Below are positions 42,418 to 52,257 of a DNA stretch of 64,000 bases, one piece after another. The DNA lies in assembly GCF_024172095.1 (NCBI RefSeq), contig NZ_JAMZDX010000001.1, positions 1,191,001-1,255,000 of the forward strand, in the 5' to 3' direction. The number at the start of each line of letters is the position of its first letter. Positions within the stretch are counted from its first letter, which is position 1. A program made the position numbers and the translations under genes. Below the pieces are notes generated by a model. The model made no database searches. It saw nothing but the letters and a program-made list of their open reading frames with translations, and had not been told where the DNA came from. This DNA is from Kitasatospora cinereorecta. GTDB taxonomy: Bacteria; Actinomycetota; Actinomycetes; Streptomycetales; Streptomycetaceae.

Positions 42418-43685
42418 CCACCGAGCAGACCACCACCCCCGCGGCCGACGCGGCGCCCGCGCCCGCCGTCGACCCCCGCCTGCTGGTCCGCGAGGCCGGC
42501 CTGGCCGGCTACCTCGCCGAGTTCAAGCGGAAGATGAAGAGCGGCGACCTGGGCTCCGTCCCCGTCGTGCTCGGCCTGATCCTGATCGGCGCCATCTTCC
42601 AGGGCATCACCGGCGACTTCCTGAACGCCGACAACCTCACCAACATCACCAAGTGGATCGCCGGCCCGGGCCTGATCGCCGTCGGCATCGTCTTCGTGCT
42701 GCTGCTGGGTGAGATCGACCTCTCGCTCGGCTCGGTGGCCGGCGTCTCGGCCGCGATAGCCGCCGTCCTCTCGGTGCGCAGCGGCATGAACGAGTGGCTG
42801 GCCATCCTGGTCGCCATCGGCGCCGCCATCGCGATCGGCGCGCTGCACGGCTTCTTCTTCGCCAAGATCGGCGTCCCCGCCTTCGTCGTCACCCTGGCCG
42901 GCCTGCTGGCCTGGTCCGGCCTGCAGATGGCCGTCCTCGGCGACAAGGGCACCGTCAACGTCATCAACGACGGTGTGCTCGCCAACCTGGACACCTACTT
43001 CCTGGGCGACGGCGACGTCGCGTTCACCTGGGGCTTCGCCGTCCTCGGCATCGCGCTCTTCGGCGCCGGCCAGGTCCTCGACAGCCGCCGCCGCAACGCC
43101 GCCGGGCTGCTCGCCCGCCCGATGAGCGAGATCGCCCTGCGCACCGGCGTGATCGCGCTGATCGGCCTGGTCGCCGCCTACATGCTCAACCAGGACCGCG
43201 GCCTGCCGCTGCCGCTGGTGATCTTCCTCTCCGTCGTGGTCATCACCGACTTCGTGCTCCGCCGCACCTCCTACGGCCGCCAGATCTTCGCGGTCGGCGG
43301 CGGCGTCGAGGCGGCCCGCCGGGCCGGCATCAACGTGGCCTGGGTCCGGATCTCGGTCTTCATGATCTCGGCCGGCATGGCCGCCCTCGGCGGTCTGTTC
43401 ATCGCCTCCCAGCAGGGCTCCGCGGACAAGCTCCTGGGCAGCGGCAACGTGCTGATGAACTCCATCGCGGCGGCCGTCATCGGCGGCACCAGCCTCTTCG
43501 GCGGCCGCGGCAAGACCTGGTCCGCCCTGCTGGGCATCCTGGTCATCCAGTCGATCATCACCGGCCTGGACCTGGTCCACGTCAACCAGGCGGTCCAGTA
43601 CATGATCACCGGCTCGGTGCTGCTCGCCGCGGTCGTCCTGGACTCGGTCTCCCGCAAGACCCAGAAGTCCTCCGGCCGAGGCTGA
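42414..43685 (+). CDS. xylH: Permease of the XylFGH importer
   Basis: This 423-aa membrane protein of the BPD_transp_2 (RbsC/XylH) family has about 10-12 helices, with GLIAVGIVFVLLLGEIDLSLGSVAGVSAAI and GGTSLFGGRGKTWSALLGILVIQSI as family signatures. The GTG start overlaps the stop of the ATPase gene (GTGA). It imports the sugar bound by the lipoprotein encoded upstream. A long inverted repeat lies just after its stop codon. Confidence 0.93.
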   Translation: MTTEQTTTPAADAAPAPAVDPRLLVREAGLAGYLAEFKRKMKSGDLGSVPVVLGLILIGAIFQGITGDFLNADNLTNITKWIAGPGLIAVGIVFVLLLGEIDLSLGSVAGVSAAIAAVLSVRSGMNEWLAILVAIGAAIAIGALHGFFFAKIGVPAFVVTLAGLLAWSGLQMAVLGDKGTVNVINDGVLANLDTYFLGDGDVAFTWGFAVLGIALFGAGQVLDSRRRNAAGLLARPMSEIALRTGVIALIGLVAAYMLNQDRGLPLPLVIFLSVVVITDFVLRRTSYGRQIFAVGGGVEAARRAGINVAWVRISVFMISAGMAALGGLFIASQQGSADKLLGSGNVLMNSIAAAVIGGTSLFGGRGKTWSALLGILVIQSIITGLDLVHVNQAVQYMITGSVLLAAVVLDSVSRKTQKSSGRG

Positions 43686-43703
43686 CGACACGCAGCACGC
43701 CCC

Positions 43704-43777
43704 AGGGGCGCGGGGAACCGCGCGACCAGCCATCAAGCCCGTCGAGGGCGGCCGGTCGCGCGGTTCTCCGCGCCCCT
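43704..43777. repeat. Long inverted repeat, family copy A
   Basis: A 24-base arm beginning AGGGGCGCGGGGAACCGCG (43704-43727) pairs with 43754-43777 (ending TTCTCCGCGCCCCT) with one mismatch; the spacer is 26 bases. It lies 18 bases after the xylH stop codon. Two related copies lie at 45781 and 61348. It may double as a terminator. Confidence 0.85.
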
Positions 43778-43887
43778 CCGGGTTGGCCAACTGCGTTGCG
43801 CCCGTCGGCGGAGATTAGACTCGTGCGGGGCTTCGACGCCCACCAGGCCCGTACCCGGGCCGAGAACTTGTGAACGAGGAGGAACGG

Positions 43888-45774
43888 GTGGCCCTGCTGA
43901 CCCGCATTAGGGGACCGCGCGATCTCGACCGGCTCACCCCCGCGCAGCTGGCGGCACTCGCCGAGGAGATCCGGACCTTCCTGGTCGAGGAGGTCTCCAA
44001 GACCGGCGGTCACCTCGGCCCCAACCTGGGCGTCGTCGAGCTGACCATCGCCCTGCACCGGGTCTTCGACTCGCCGCGCGACCGGATCCTCTTCGACACC
44101 GGCCACCAGAGCTACGTCCACAAGCTGCTCACCGGCCGCCAGGACTTCAGCCGCCTCAAGATGAAGGGCGGCCTGTCCGGCTACCCCTCGCGCGCCGAGT
44201 CCGAGCACGACGTGATCGAGAACTCGCACGCCTCCACCGTCCTCGGCTACGCGGACGGCCTCGCCAAGGCCAACAAGATCCAGGGCCACCGGGACCGCCC
44301 CGTGGTCGCCGTCATCGGCGACGGCGCGCTCACCGGCGGCATGGCCTGGGAAGCGCTCAACAACATCGCCGAGGGCACCGACCTGCCCGTCGTCATCGTC
44401 GTCAACGACAACGAGCGCTCGTACTCCCCGACCATCGGCGGCCTCGCCAACCACCTCTCCACCCTGCGCACCACCCAGGGCTACGAGCGCTTCCTGTCCT
44501 GGGGCAAGGACGCCCTCCAGCGCACCCCAGTGGTCGGCAAGCCGGTCTTCGACACCCTGCACGGCGCCAAGAAGGGCCTGAAGGACTTCATCGCCCCGCA
44601 GGGCATGTTCGAGGACCTCGGCCTCAAGTACATCGGCCCGATCGACGGCCACGACCTGCAGGCCCTGGAGTCCGCCCTCACCAAGGCGCGCGGCTTCGGC
44701 GGCCCGGTGATCGTCCACTGCATCACCGAGAAGGGCCGCGGCTACCACGCCGCCGAGAACAACGACGAGGACCGCTTCCACGCCGTCGGCGTCATCCACC
44801 CCGACACCGGCCTCCCGGTGAAGTCCTCCGGCAAGGACTGGACCTCCGTCTTCGGCGAGGAGATGGTCGCCCTCGGCCGCGAGCGCCACGACATCGTCGG
44901 CATCACCGCCGCCATGCTCCACCCGGTCGGCCTGGCCCCCTTCGCCAAGGCCTACCCGGACCGCATCTTCGACGTCGGCATCGCCGAGCAGCACGCCGCC
45001 GTCTCCGCCGCCGGCCTCGCCACCAACGGCCTGCACCCGGTCGTCGCCGTCTACGCGACCTTCCTCAACCGGGCCTTCGACCAGGTCCTGATGGACGTCG
45101 CCCTGCACAGGCTCGGCGTCACCTTCGTCCTCGACCGGGCCGGCGTCACCGGCACCGACGGCGCCTCGCACAACGGCATGTGGGACATGTCGATCCTCCA
45201 GGTCGTCCCGGGCCTGCGGCTCGCCGCGCCGCGCGACGCCGACCAGCTGCGCGCCCAGCTGCGCGAGGCCGTCGAGGTCGGCGACGCGCCCACCGTCGTC
45301 CGCTACTCCAAGGGCACCGTCGGCCCCGCCGTCCCCGCCCTCGGCAAGATCGGCGGCATGGACCTGCTCCGCGGCGCCGCCGACGAGGACGCCGACGTGC
45401 TCATCGTCTCCGTCGGCGCGCTCGCCCAGACCTGCCTGGAGACCGCCGAGCTGCTCGCCGCCCAGGGCGTCACCAGCACCGTCGTCGACCCCCGCTGGGT
45501 CAAGCCGGTCGACCCGGCGCTGCCCGGCCTCGCCGCCCGCCACCGCCTGGTGGTCACCGTCGAGGACAACGGCCGCGTCGGCGGCGTCGGCACCGCGATC
45601 GCGCAGGCCCTGCGGGACGCGGACGTCGACGTCCCGCTGCGCGACTTCGGCATCCCGCAGGAGTTCCTCGACCACGCCTCGCGCGGCGAGATCCTCGAGG
45701 AGATCGGCCTGACCGCCCCGGCGATCGCGGCCAAGGTCCTCGCGACGGTCGGCGAGCGTACGCAGGTGGGTTGA
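43888..45774 (+). CDS. dxs: 1-deoxy-D-xylulose-5-phosphate synthase
   Basis: This 628-aa thiamin-diphosphate enzyme condenses pyruvate and glyceraldehyde-3-phosphate in the first step of the MEP isoprenoid pathway. It shows the N-terminal [20 protein letters not shown], the TPP site [28 protein letters not shown], the transketolase motif [17 protein letters not shown], and [23 protein letters not shown] 43888 ([13 protein letters not shown]) is chosen because GAGGAGG lies just upstream of it, while GTG 43870 would place that site inside the coding region. Confidence 0.96.
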   Translation: MALLTRIRGPRDLDRLTPAQLAALAEEIRTFLVEEVSKTGGHLGPNLGVVELTIALHRVFDSPRDRILFDTGHQSYVHKLLTGRQDFSRLKMKGGLSGYPSRAESEHDVIENSHASTVLGYADGLAKANKIQGHRDRPVVAVIGDGALTGGMAWEALNNIAEGTDLPVVIVVNDNERSYSPTIGGLANHLSTLRTTQGYERFLSWGKDALQRTPVVGKPVFDTLHGAKKGLKDFIAPQGMFEDLGLKYIGPIDGHDLQALESALTKARGFGGPVIVHCITEKGRGYHAAENNDEDRFHAVGVIHPDTGLPVKSSGKDWTSVFGEEMVALGRERHDIVGITAAMLHPVGLAPFAKAYPDRIFDVGIAEQHAAVSAAGLATNGLHPVVAVYATFLNRAFDQVLMDVALHRLGVTFVLDRAGVTGTDGASHNGMWDMSILQVVPGLRLAAPRDADQLRAQLREAVEVGDAPTVVRYSKGTVGPAVPALGKIGGMDLLRGAADEDADVLIVSVGALAQTCLETAELLAAQGVTSTVVDPRWVKPVDPALPGLAARHRLVVTVEDNGRVGGVGTAIAQALRDADVDVPLRDFGIPQEFLDHASRGEILEEIGLTAPAIAAKVLATVGERTQVG

Positions 45775-45780
45775 GAAGTC

Positions 45781-45856
45781 AGGGGCGCGGGGAACTGCGC
45801 GACAAGCCATGCACTCACGTAGAGCGGTGGCCGGTCGCGCAGTTCCCCGCGCCTCC
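45781..45856. repeat. Long inverted repeat, family copy B
   Basis: The left arm begins AGGGGCGCGGGGAACTGCGC (45781-45803). The right arm at 45834-45856 pairs perfectly over 19 bases and then with mismatches. The spacer is 30 bases. It lies seven bases after the dxs stop codon. Confidence 0.85.
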
Positions 45857-45927
45857 GGTGTACCCGAACGAGTGAACAAGCCAGCCGTCGCGCTGCGGCC
45901 TCGCCCGCGGGTGGAACACCTCGTCCC

Positions 45928-47421
45928 ATGGAGCTGCGCGAGCTGATCCGGGCCAAGCCTGTCGAGAAGTCCCTCGCGGACACCCACGAGAGCGGTCACG
46001 CCCTCACCCGCACGCTGTCCGCCCTCGATCTCACCGTCTTCGGTGTCGGCGTCATCATCGGGACCGGCATCTTCGTGCTGACCGGCACCGCCGCCAAGAG
46101 CCACGCGGGCCCGGCCGTCGCGCTGTCGTTCGCCGCCGCGGGCGTGGTGTGCGCGTTGGCGGCGCTGTGCTACGCGGAGTTCGCGTCGACGGTGCCGGTG
46201 GCCGGGTCGGCGTACACGTTCGCGTACTCGACCATCGGCGAGCTGCCGGCGTGGATCATCGGCTGGGACCTGGTGCTGGAGCTGACGCTGGGTGCGGCGG
46301 TGGTGTCGGTCGGCTGGTCGGGGTACGTGCAGTCGCTGCTGAAGAGCGGCGGGGTGACGCTGCCGCACGCGATCTCGGGGGCGTCCACCGGCGGTTGGAG
46401 CTTCAACCTGCTGGCGTCGCTGCTGGTGCTGCTGCTGACGGCGGTGATCCTGCTGGGGATGCACCTGTCCGCCGAGGTGACCCGGGTGATCGTGGCGATC
46501 AAGGTGACCGTGGTCCTGATCGTGATCGTGGCGGGCCTGTTCTTCGTCAAGGCGGACAACTACTCGCCGTTCATCCCGCCGGCCCAGGAGACTCCGGGGA
46601 AGGCGGGCGGCTCGCAGCCGCTGATCCAGGCGCTGTTCGGGTACACGCCGACGGACTTCGGCGTGATGGGCATCTTCACCGCGGCGGCCGTGGTGTTCTT
46701 CGCGTTCATCGGCTTCGACATCGTGGCGACCACCGCGGAGGAGACCCGCAATCCGCAGCGCGACCTGCCGCGCGGCATCCTCGGTTCGCTGGTGATCTGC
46801 ACGGTGCTGTACATGGCGGTGTCGCTGGTGGTGACCGGCATGCAGAAGTACACCGAGCTGTCGACGGACGCCCCGCTGGCGGACGCGTTCAAGGCGGTCG
46901 GGCAGGACGCGTTCGCCGACATCATCGACGTGGGCGCGGTGGCGGGCCTGACCTCGGTCACCATGATCATGCTGCTGGGGCAGAGCCGGGTGTTCTTCGC
47001 GATGAGCCGGGACGGGCTGCTGCCGCGGCTGTTCTCCTCGGTGCACCCGAAGTACAAGACGCCGACCCGGGCGATCCTGCTGCTGGGGCTGGTGGTGGCG
47101 GTGCTGGCGGGACTGATCCCGCTGGAGGAGCTCTCCGAGCTGGTGAACATCGGCACGCTGTTCGCGTTCATCGTGGTGTCGATCGGGGTGGTGATCCTCC
47201 GTCGGACCCGGCCCGATCTGCCGCGGTCGTTCCGCTGCCCGTGGGTGCCGGTGCTGCCGATCCTGTCGGTGCTGGCGTGCCTGTGGCTGATGCTCAACCT
47301 TCCGGTCCAGACGTGGTGGCGATTCCTGGTCTGGCTGGTGGTCGGCCTGGTGGTCTACTTCCTGTACGGACGGGGCCACAGCCGGCTCGGTCGGGACGCG
47401 GACGGCGGAGTCGAGCCGTAG
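45928..47421 (+). CDS. APC-family amino acid permease (cationic amino acid type)
   Basis: This 497-aa membrane protein has 12 or more helices. The first helix carries the APC motif VFGVGVIIGTGIFVLTG, and later segments include FFAFIGFDIVATTAEETRNPQRDLPRGI and LLGQSRVFFAMSRDGLLP. These features match the YfnA/cationic amino-acid transporter group. The C-terminus has extra helices and a basic tail (GRGHSRLGRD). No strong Shine-Dalgarno sequence precedes the ATG. The substrate is not readable. Confidence 0.92.
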   Translation: MELRELIRAKPVEKSLADTHESGHALTRTLSALDLTVFGVGVIIGTGIFVLTGTAAKSHAGPAVALSFAAAGVVCALAALCYAEFASTVPVAGSAYTFAYSTIGELPAWIIGWDLVLELTLGAAVVSVGWSGYVQSLLKSGGVTLPHAISGASTGGWSFNLLASLLVLLLTAVILLGMHLSAEVTRVIVAIKVTVVLIVIVAGLFFVKADNYSPFIPPAQETPGKAGGSQPLIQALFGYTPTDFGVMGIFTAAAVVFFAFIGFDIVATTAEETRNPQRDLPRGILGSLVICTVLYMAVSLVVTGMQKYTELSTDAPLADAFKAVGQDAFADIIDVGAVAGLTSVTMIMLLGQSRVFFAMSRDGLLPRLFSSVHPKYKTPTRAILLLGLVVAVLAGLIPLEELSELVNIGTLFAFIVVSIGVVILRRTRPDLPRSFRCPWVPVLPILSVLACLWLMLNLPVQTWWRFLVWLVVGLVVYFLYGRGHSRLGRDADGGVEP

Positions 47422-47479
47422 CCGTACCAATCCGGGACCGGCGCTGCCCGCCCCGACGCCGCCCGGTAGGTTGTCATCC

Positions 47480-48991
47480 GTGTCCCTTGCCATCAGCCGC
47501 CTGAGTGCGCTCGCCGAACGCCTGCCCGAGCGTGTCCGGACCGGCTACTGGACCAGACTGGTCCCGGCACTGGCGCTGCTGGCCGTGGCCACCCACATCC
47601 CGTCGTTCCTGCGGCCGGTGTGGAGCCCGGACGAGGGCTACCTCGCCACCCAGGCCAGGATGCTGGCCGACGGCGGGGTCCTCTACGACACCGTGGTCGA
47701 CCGCAAGCCGCCGCTGCTGCCCTGGCTGTACGAGGCGTGCTTCGCGATCTTCGGCTCGGTCTCGCTGTGGCCGCTGCGGACCCTGGCGATCGTCGCCCAC
47801 CTGGTGACCGCGGTGCTGCTGGCGTCGATCGCCCGCGGCCGCTGGGGCAACCGGGCCGGGGCGTACGCCGGCGCGCTCTTCCTGCTGCTGTCCATCGGCC
47901 TCTCGCCGGAGGACACCCAGGCGGCCACCTTCGAGGTCTTCATGCTGCCCGCGATGGTGGCGGCGTTCCGGTACGCGGAGCGGCGCCGCTGGCTGGCGGC
48001 GGGCATCGCGGTGGCGCTCTGCTCGCTCACCAAGCAGACCGGCGGCGCGGTGCTGCTGCCGGTGCTGTGGATGCTGTTCCAGGACGCCCGGCGGCGCGGG
48101 GTGCGGTGGCTGCCCGCGCTGTTCAAGATCGGGTTCGGCTTCGCGCTGCCCATAGCGCTGGTCGCGATGATCCTCACCAAGCCGAAGGGCTTCCTGTTCT
48201 GGGTGGTCACCGGCAGCGGGGACTACGCCACGTTCGGCTCGAACTGGCTGCAGATGCTCGGCCGGGCGCTCGGCAACTCGGCGATCCTGCTGGCCGCCGG
48301 GCTCGGCTTCCTGCTGCCGGTCGGCCACCGGCTGTGGCTGCGCCACCGCGGCCGGCCGGTGCCGGTGCGCGGCGAGTCGTACGGCTCCTCCACCGACCTG
48401 TGGGTGTGGCTGGCCTCCTCGGTGGTCGCCGTCTCGGTGGGCTTCCACTTCTTCGGCCACTACTACCTGCAGCTGATGCCGCCGCTGGTGCTGCTCGGGG
48501 TGGCCGCGGTCTGCGCCTCGGCGGTGCGCTGGAAGCCGGTGCTGGTGTACTCGATGGTCGCGTGCACGGTCTTCTGGGGCCTGGCGATCTTCTGGCCGGG
48601 GCAGAAGCTCGACCAGACCACCGAGGTGGCCACCGCGGTCGCCGCCCAGACCACGCCGAAGGACACCGTGCTGGTCTGGGGCATGCACCCCGAGCTCTAC
48701 TGGCTGGCCGACCGCCGCCCGGCCACCCGCTACCTGACCGCCGGCTTCCTGACCAACTACAGCGGCGGCAAGGACGGCCAGAAGGTCGGCGAGCAGTACA
48801 GCGTCAGCGACGCGTGGCAGACCTTCGACGAGGAGCTGGCCGCCAAGGGCCTGCCGGAGGTCGTGGTCGACGACTCCGGCACCGCCCCGTACCAGCCGGT
48901 GATGATCCCGCGGATCGAGAGCCTGCTGGACACCCACTACGAGGTCGTCGGCGTCACCGGCGACACGGTGATCTACCGCCTCAAGCGCTGA
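47480..48991 (+). CDS. PMT/ArnT-like membrane glycosyltransferase (GT39/GT83 type)
   Basis: This 503-aa protein has about 10-12 membrane helices. An early extracytoplasmic loop contains WSPDEGYLATQARML, with the conserved Asp-Glu pair of PMT-type (GT-C) enzymes, followed by DRKPPLLPWLYEACFAIFG. A C-terminal soluble domain of about 110 residues follows. Such enzymes move sugars from polyprenyl-phosphate carriers to proteins, lipids or wall polymers outside the membrane; which one is unknown. GTG 47480 is preferred over TTG 47471, and TAGGTT (47467-47472) seven bases upstream suggests a leaderless transcript. Confidence 0.85.
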   Translation: MSLAISRLSALAERLPERVRTGYWTRLVPALALLAVATHIPSFLRPVWSPDEGYLATQARMLADGGVLYDTVVDRKPPLLPWLYEACFAIFGSVSLWPLRTLAIVAHLVTAVLLASIARGRWGNRAGAYAGALFLLLSIGLSPEDTQAATFEVFMLPAMVAAFRYAERRRWLAAGIAVALCSLTKQTGGAVLLPVLWMLFQDARRRGVRWLPALFKIGFGFALPIALVAMILTKPKGFLFWVVTGSGDYATFGSNWLQMLGRALGNSAILLAAGLGFLLPVGHRLWLRHRGRPVPVRGESYGSSTDLWVWLASSVVAVSVGFHFFGHYYLQLMPPLVLLGVAAVCASAVRWKPVLVYSMVACTVFWGLAIFWPGQKLDQTTEVATAVAAQTTPKDTVLVWGMHPELYWLADRRPATRYLTAGFLTNYSGGKDGQKVGEQYSVSDAWQTFDEELAAKGLPEVVVDDSGTAPYQPVMIPRIESLLDTHYEVVGVTGDTVIYRLKR

Positions 48992-49015
48992 CCCGCGCCA
49001 CCCCGCCGGCCCGGC

Positions 49016-49028
49016 CCGGAAAACCGGT
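49016..49028. promoter_or_regulatory. CCGGAAAACCGGT element, copy 1
   Basis: CCGGAAAACCGGT is an interrupted inverted repeat (CCGG-AAAA-CCGG). It lies 108 bases before the GTG of the secreted 990-aa protein. The same 13-mer is found 113 bases before the GH31 gene. Confidence 0.6.
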
Positions 49029-49136
49029 TGTGCCCCCTCCTAGGCTCGCCACGGGGGGTGACAGTCAGTGTGCGATGGGTGCTCCCTGCGGTGGCGCAGG
49101 AGCGCCGCCGGTCCGACGACCGGGAGAAATCACACC

Positions 49137-52109
49137 GTGGTCCTCAGTACCGCACTGGGCCGCAGAATCGCCTCCGGGACGGCCGCGCTCGCGCTGGCCG
49201 TCCTTCCGGCCGTTCTGGGCCTCCAGCCCGCCGCCGCGGCGGCGTCCGGCCCGCCGACCCCCGCCGACCTGAACACCTCGGGCAGCTTCGCGGACTCCTT
49301 CACCCAGGGGACCGAGCTGGACACCGACCCGATGTACGGCCTGAACGTCGGCCTCGACCGGCGCGAGCAGGACGGCACGGCGCGGCAGATCTCGTACACC
49401 CGGGTGTCCGGCCGCTGGGACACGGCCGTCCCGCCGGCGCCCTGGTACGTCCAGACCAGCCACCCGCAGCACCCGAACAAGCTGCTGTTCTCGCTCGGCC
49501 ACTCCGCGGTCATGCTGGACGCCCCGGCGCTGGCCGACGAGAGCGGGCACTACACCGTGTCCACCACGGTCGACCCGGTGGAGGGCGACACCACGGGCGC
49601 GGACTGGGCCTCGATCATGCTCAGCCGCAGCCACCGCAGCACCGGCTACGTCACCAACGCCGATGTGGACCTGGGCCTGACGGTCTCCTCCGGCGGCAAG
49701 CTGGCGCTGTTCCACGGCGGTGGCGGCGAGGTGCCGTTCTGGACCGGCCGGGTCACCCCGGGTGCCGGGCCGTTCGCGGTCTCGCTGACCGTCTCCACCG
49801 GCGCCGACCGGCTGGTCTCGCTGACGGTCGACGGCACCCGCTTCGACGTCACCGCACCGGCCGGTGTCACCCGCTGGCCGAGCAGCTCCTACCTCTACCT
49901 CGGCGCCTACCTGGACTCGGCGGGCGAGGTGACCACCTTCGGCGACGGCACCGGCCACGGCCTGGCGGTCAGCCGGGTCGACACCACGGCGGCGAGCGGG
50001 CCCAAGCCCTTCGTCGACACCTTCGACGGGGTGCCGGGCGACACCGCCGACTTCGGCCTCGACCAGCAGCTGAGCGCCCGTCAGCCGTCCCCGGCGTCGG
50101 CTCACTACACCCAGGTCTCCGGCGCGCCGGGCCTCCCGGTGACGCCGGCCGCGGGCGGGGTCCGGGTGAACAGCCCGGACCGGCCGAACGCGCTGTCCTT
50201 CACCGCCCCGACCGCCGTCCGGCTCGACAAGCCGGCCACCGCCGACCTGTCCGGCACGTACACCGTCCACGCGGTGCTCACCCCCGTCGTGGGCAGCCGG
50301 ACCAGCCGGGACTGGGCCTCGCTCGCGGTCAGCGGTTCGGAGGCCGGGACCGGTTGGGTGGAGGGACCGGACGTCGCGCTGGGCCTGCGGATCCGGGCCG
50401 ACGGCACGCTGCAGCTGTTCCAGCACGGGACGGCCACCTGGGCGAGCGAGCAGTCCGTCCCGGCCGCCGACTCCTACCGGGTGTCCCTGGCCGTCGCCGC
50501 CGGAGCGGCCCGCCAGGCCACCCTGGTGGTCAACGGCACCGCCTTCACCGTGCCGGCCACCGCGGACCTCCCGCGGGACGGCTACGTCTACCTCGGCTCG
50601 CACCCCTCGACCACCGGCCAGGCCGGCACCGTGGACGACCTGCGGATCTCGATGATCGGCGGCCTCTCGTACTACGGCTACTTCGACATCATGGACCCGG
50701 ACGCGCCGAACAACAGCGCCGACCACAGTGCGGAGGTGGCGTCCTGGACCAACCTGAACGGCTACCTCGCGCAGGACCCGCGCAAGGGCTACCTGGACTA
50801 CTGCGGCCCGGCGTCCTGCATCGTCGACGCCGGCTACCAGGTCTACGACCAGGCGCACGGCGGGCCCAACCCGGACGCGCCGGCCGCGCTCGCCGGGCTG
50901 CGCGCCGCCATCGGTTCCAACATCGACAAGGTCGCCGCGGTCTACGTGATCGACGAGCCGTACTACCACGGCCTCGACGCCCGGCAGGTGCAGACCGCGG
51001 TGGACCAGATCCGGGCGGTCTTCCCGGACAAGATGATCCACCTGACCATGGACGCCGGGAGCCTGTTCAACCCGGCCGACACCATCCCGAGCGGCGTGGA
51101 CGTCGTCGGGTTCGACGACTACTGCAAGGGCCGCGCCACGGTCCGCGACGAGCTCAGCCAACTGGAGCGGAAGCTCGCCTCGCCCGACCAGCACCTGATG
51201 CTCTTCCCGGAGTCCATCACCGCGGGCCTGTGGGGGTGCGAGCACACCACCGACGCTGCCATGGCGGCGGCCAACGCCGAGTACCGGGCGATCGCCGGGA
51301 CCGACCCGCGGGTGGTCTACCTGCAGGACTTCCGCTGGCTCGGTCCCGACCAGGCCGCGACCTACCCGCTGACCGTCGCCGAGCAGCAGCGGGAGGGCCG
51401 CGCGGTCGTCAACGCGACCCCGCACCCGCCACTCTCCTCGGTCGGCGTCCACCGGCCGGGCGACCGCAGCTTCCACGAGGCCGACCGCGCCGCGGCGACC
51501 ATCGGCAGCGCGCAGTTCGGCGCGGCCGGCGACGTCCCGCTGGTCGGGCACTGGACCGGCCCGGGCACCGACACGATCGGCGTCTACCGGCCGAGCAGCC
51601 AGACCTTCCTGCTGAGCGCCGACAACGCCACCGCGACGGTCACCGCCAGGTTCGGCAACCCCGGCGACGTCCCGCTGGTCGGCGACTGGAGCGGCCAGGG
51701 CCGGGACACCATCGGCGTCTACCGGCCGGGCGACCAGACCTTCTACCTGAGCAACGACAACGCCACCGTCGCGTACGCGATCAAGATGGGCAACCCCGGT
51801 GACACCCCGCTGGTGGGCAACTGGAGCGGCCAGGGCCGGGACACCATCGGCGTCTACCGGCCGAGCACCCAGATGTTCTACCTGAGCAACAGCAACACCA
51901 GCGCCAACCCCGACCACGTGGTGAAGTTCGGCAACCCGGGCGACGTCCCCCTCAAGGGCGACTGGGACGGCACCGGGATCGACACGGTCGGCGTCTACCG
52001 GCCCGGTGACCGCACGTTCTTCGGGGCCGCGCGCGACAGCAACGTGGTGGTCCACAGCGCCACCTTCGGCGACCTGGACGACCTCCCGCTGATCGGCAAC
52101 TGGGGCTGA
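49137..52109 (+). CDS. Secreted multidomain glycosidase-like protein
   Basis: This 990-aa protein has a Sec signal peptide (residues 1-36, ending AAAAA). Two LamG/concanavalin-like beta-sandwich modules follow (about 45-285 and 290-507). A barrel-like domain at 510-765 holds VYVIDEPYYHG (Glu607) and LFPESI (Glu692), which could be the acid/base and nucleophile of a retaining hydrolase. Five 45-residue repeats with the core DTIGVYRP close the protein (768-990). I cannot assign the barrel to a known GH family. GTG 49137 is chosen because GGGAG lies upstream and the signal peptide starts there. It probably acts on an extracellular polysaccharide with the GH31 enzyme encoded next. Confidence 0.8.
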   Translation: MVLSTALGRRIASGTAALALAVLPAVLGLQPAAAAASGPPTPADLNTSGSFADSFTQGTELDTDPMYGLNVGLDRREQDGTARQISYTRVSGRWDTAVPPAPWYVQTSHPQHPNKLLFSLGHSAVMLDAPALADESGHYTVSTTVDPVEGDTTGADWASIMLSRSHRSTGYVTNADVDLGLTVSSGGKLALFHGGGGEVPFWTGRVTPGAGPFAVSLTVSTGADRLVSLTVDGTRFDVTAPAGVTRWPSSSYLYLGAYLDSAGEVTTFGDGTGHGLAVSRVDTTAASGPKPFVDTFDGVPGDTADFGLDQQLSARQPSPASAHYTQVSGAPGLPVTPAAGGVRVNSPDRPNALSFTAPTAVRLDKPATADLSGTYTVHAVLTPVVGSRTSRDWASLAVSGSEAGTGWVEGPDVALGLRIRADGTLQLFQHGTATWASEQSVPAADSYRVSLAVAAGAARQATLVVNGTAFTVPATADLPRDGYVYLGSHPSTTGQAGTVDDLRISMIGGLSYYGYFDIMDPDAPNNSADHSAEVASWTNLNGYLAQDPRKGYLDYCGPASCIVDAGYQVYDQAHGGPNPDAPAALAGLRAAIGSNIDKVAAVYVIDEPYYHGLDARQVQTAVDQIRAVFPDKMIHLTMDAGSLFNPADTIPSGVDVVGFDDYCKGRATVRDELSQLERKLASPDQHLMLFPESITAGLWGCEHTTDAAMAAANAEYRAIAGTDPRVVYLQDFRWLGPDQAATYPLTVAEQQREGRAVVNATPHPPLSSVGVHRPGDRSFHEADRAAATIGSAQFGAAGDVPLVGHWTGPGTDTIGVYRPSSQTFLLSADNATATVTARFGNPGDVPLVGDWSGQGRDTIGVYRPGDQTFYLSNDNATVAYAIKMGNPGDTPLVGNWSGQGRDTIGVYRPSTQMFYLSNSNTSANPDHVVKFGNPGDVPLKGDWDGTGIDTVGVYRPGDRTFFGAARDSNVVVHSATFGDLDDLPLIGNWG

Positions 52110-52130
52110 CCCCCTCCCGTCGGCCGACCG

Positions 52131-52144
52131 ACCGGAAAACCGGT
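52131..52144. promoter_or_regulatory. CCGGAAAACCGGT element, copy 2
   Basis: ACCGGAAAACCGGT has arms ACCGG/CCGGT around AAAA, 113 bases before the TTG of the GH31 gene. It repeats the element at 49016-49028 and may be an operator shared by both secreted-enzyme genes. Confidence 0.6.
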
Positions 52145-52257
52145 GGGTACCGTTGACATGTCCTCCCCGTGCTGTGAATCTTGCGTCGAAACTCGGACTT
52201 TCGAGCAGTTCTGCGCAGTCATGAACAGCATGTGTTCGGTCGACGGGAGAACACCCC

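Noticed and set aside
43606-47493. 1295-aa minus-strand open frame under dxs and the permease gene
   Set aside because: It is antisense to dxs and an APC permease, both with intact family motifs, and its own sequence has no domain.
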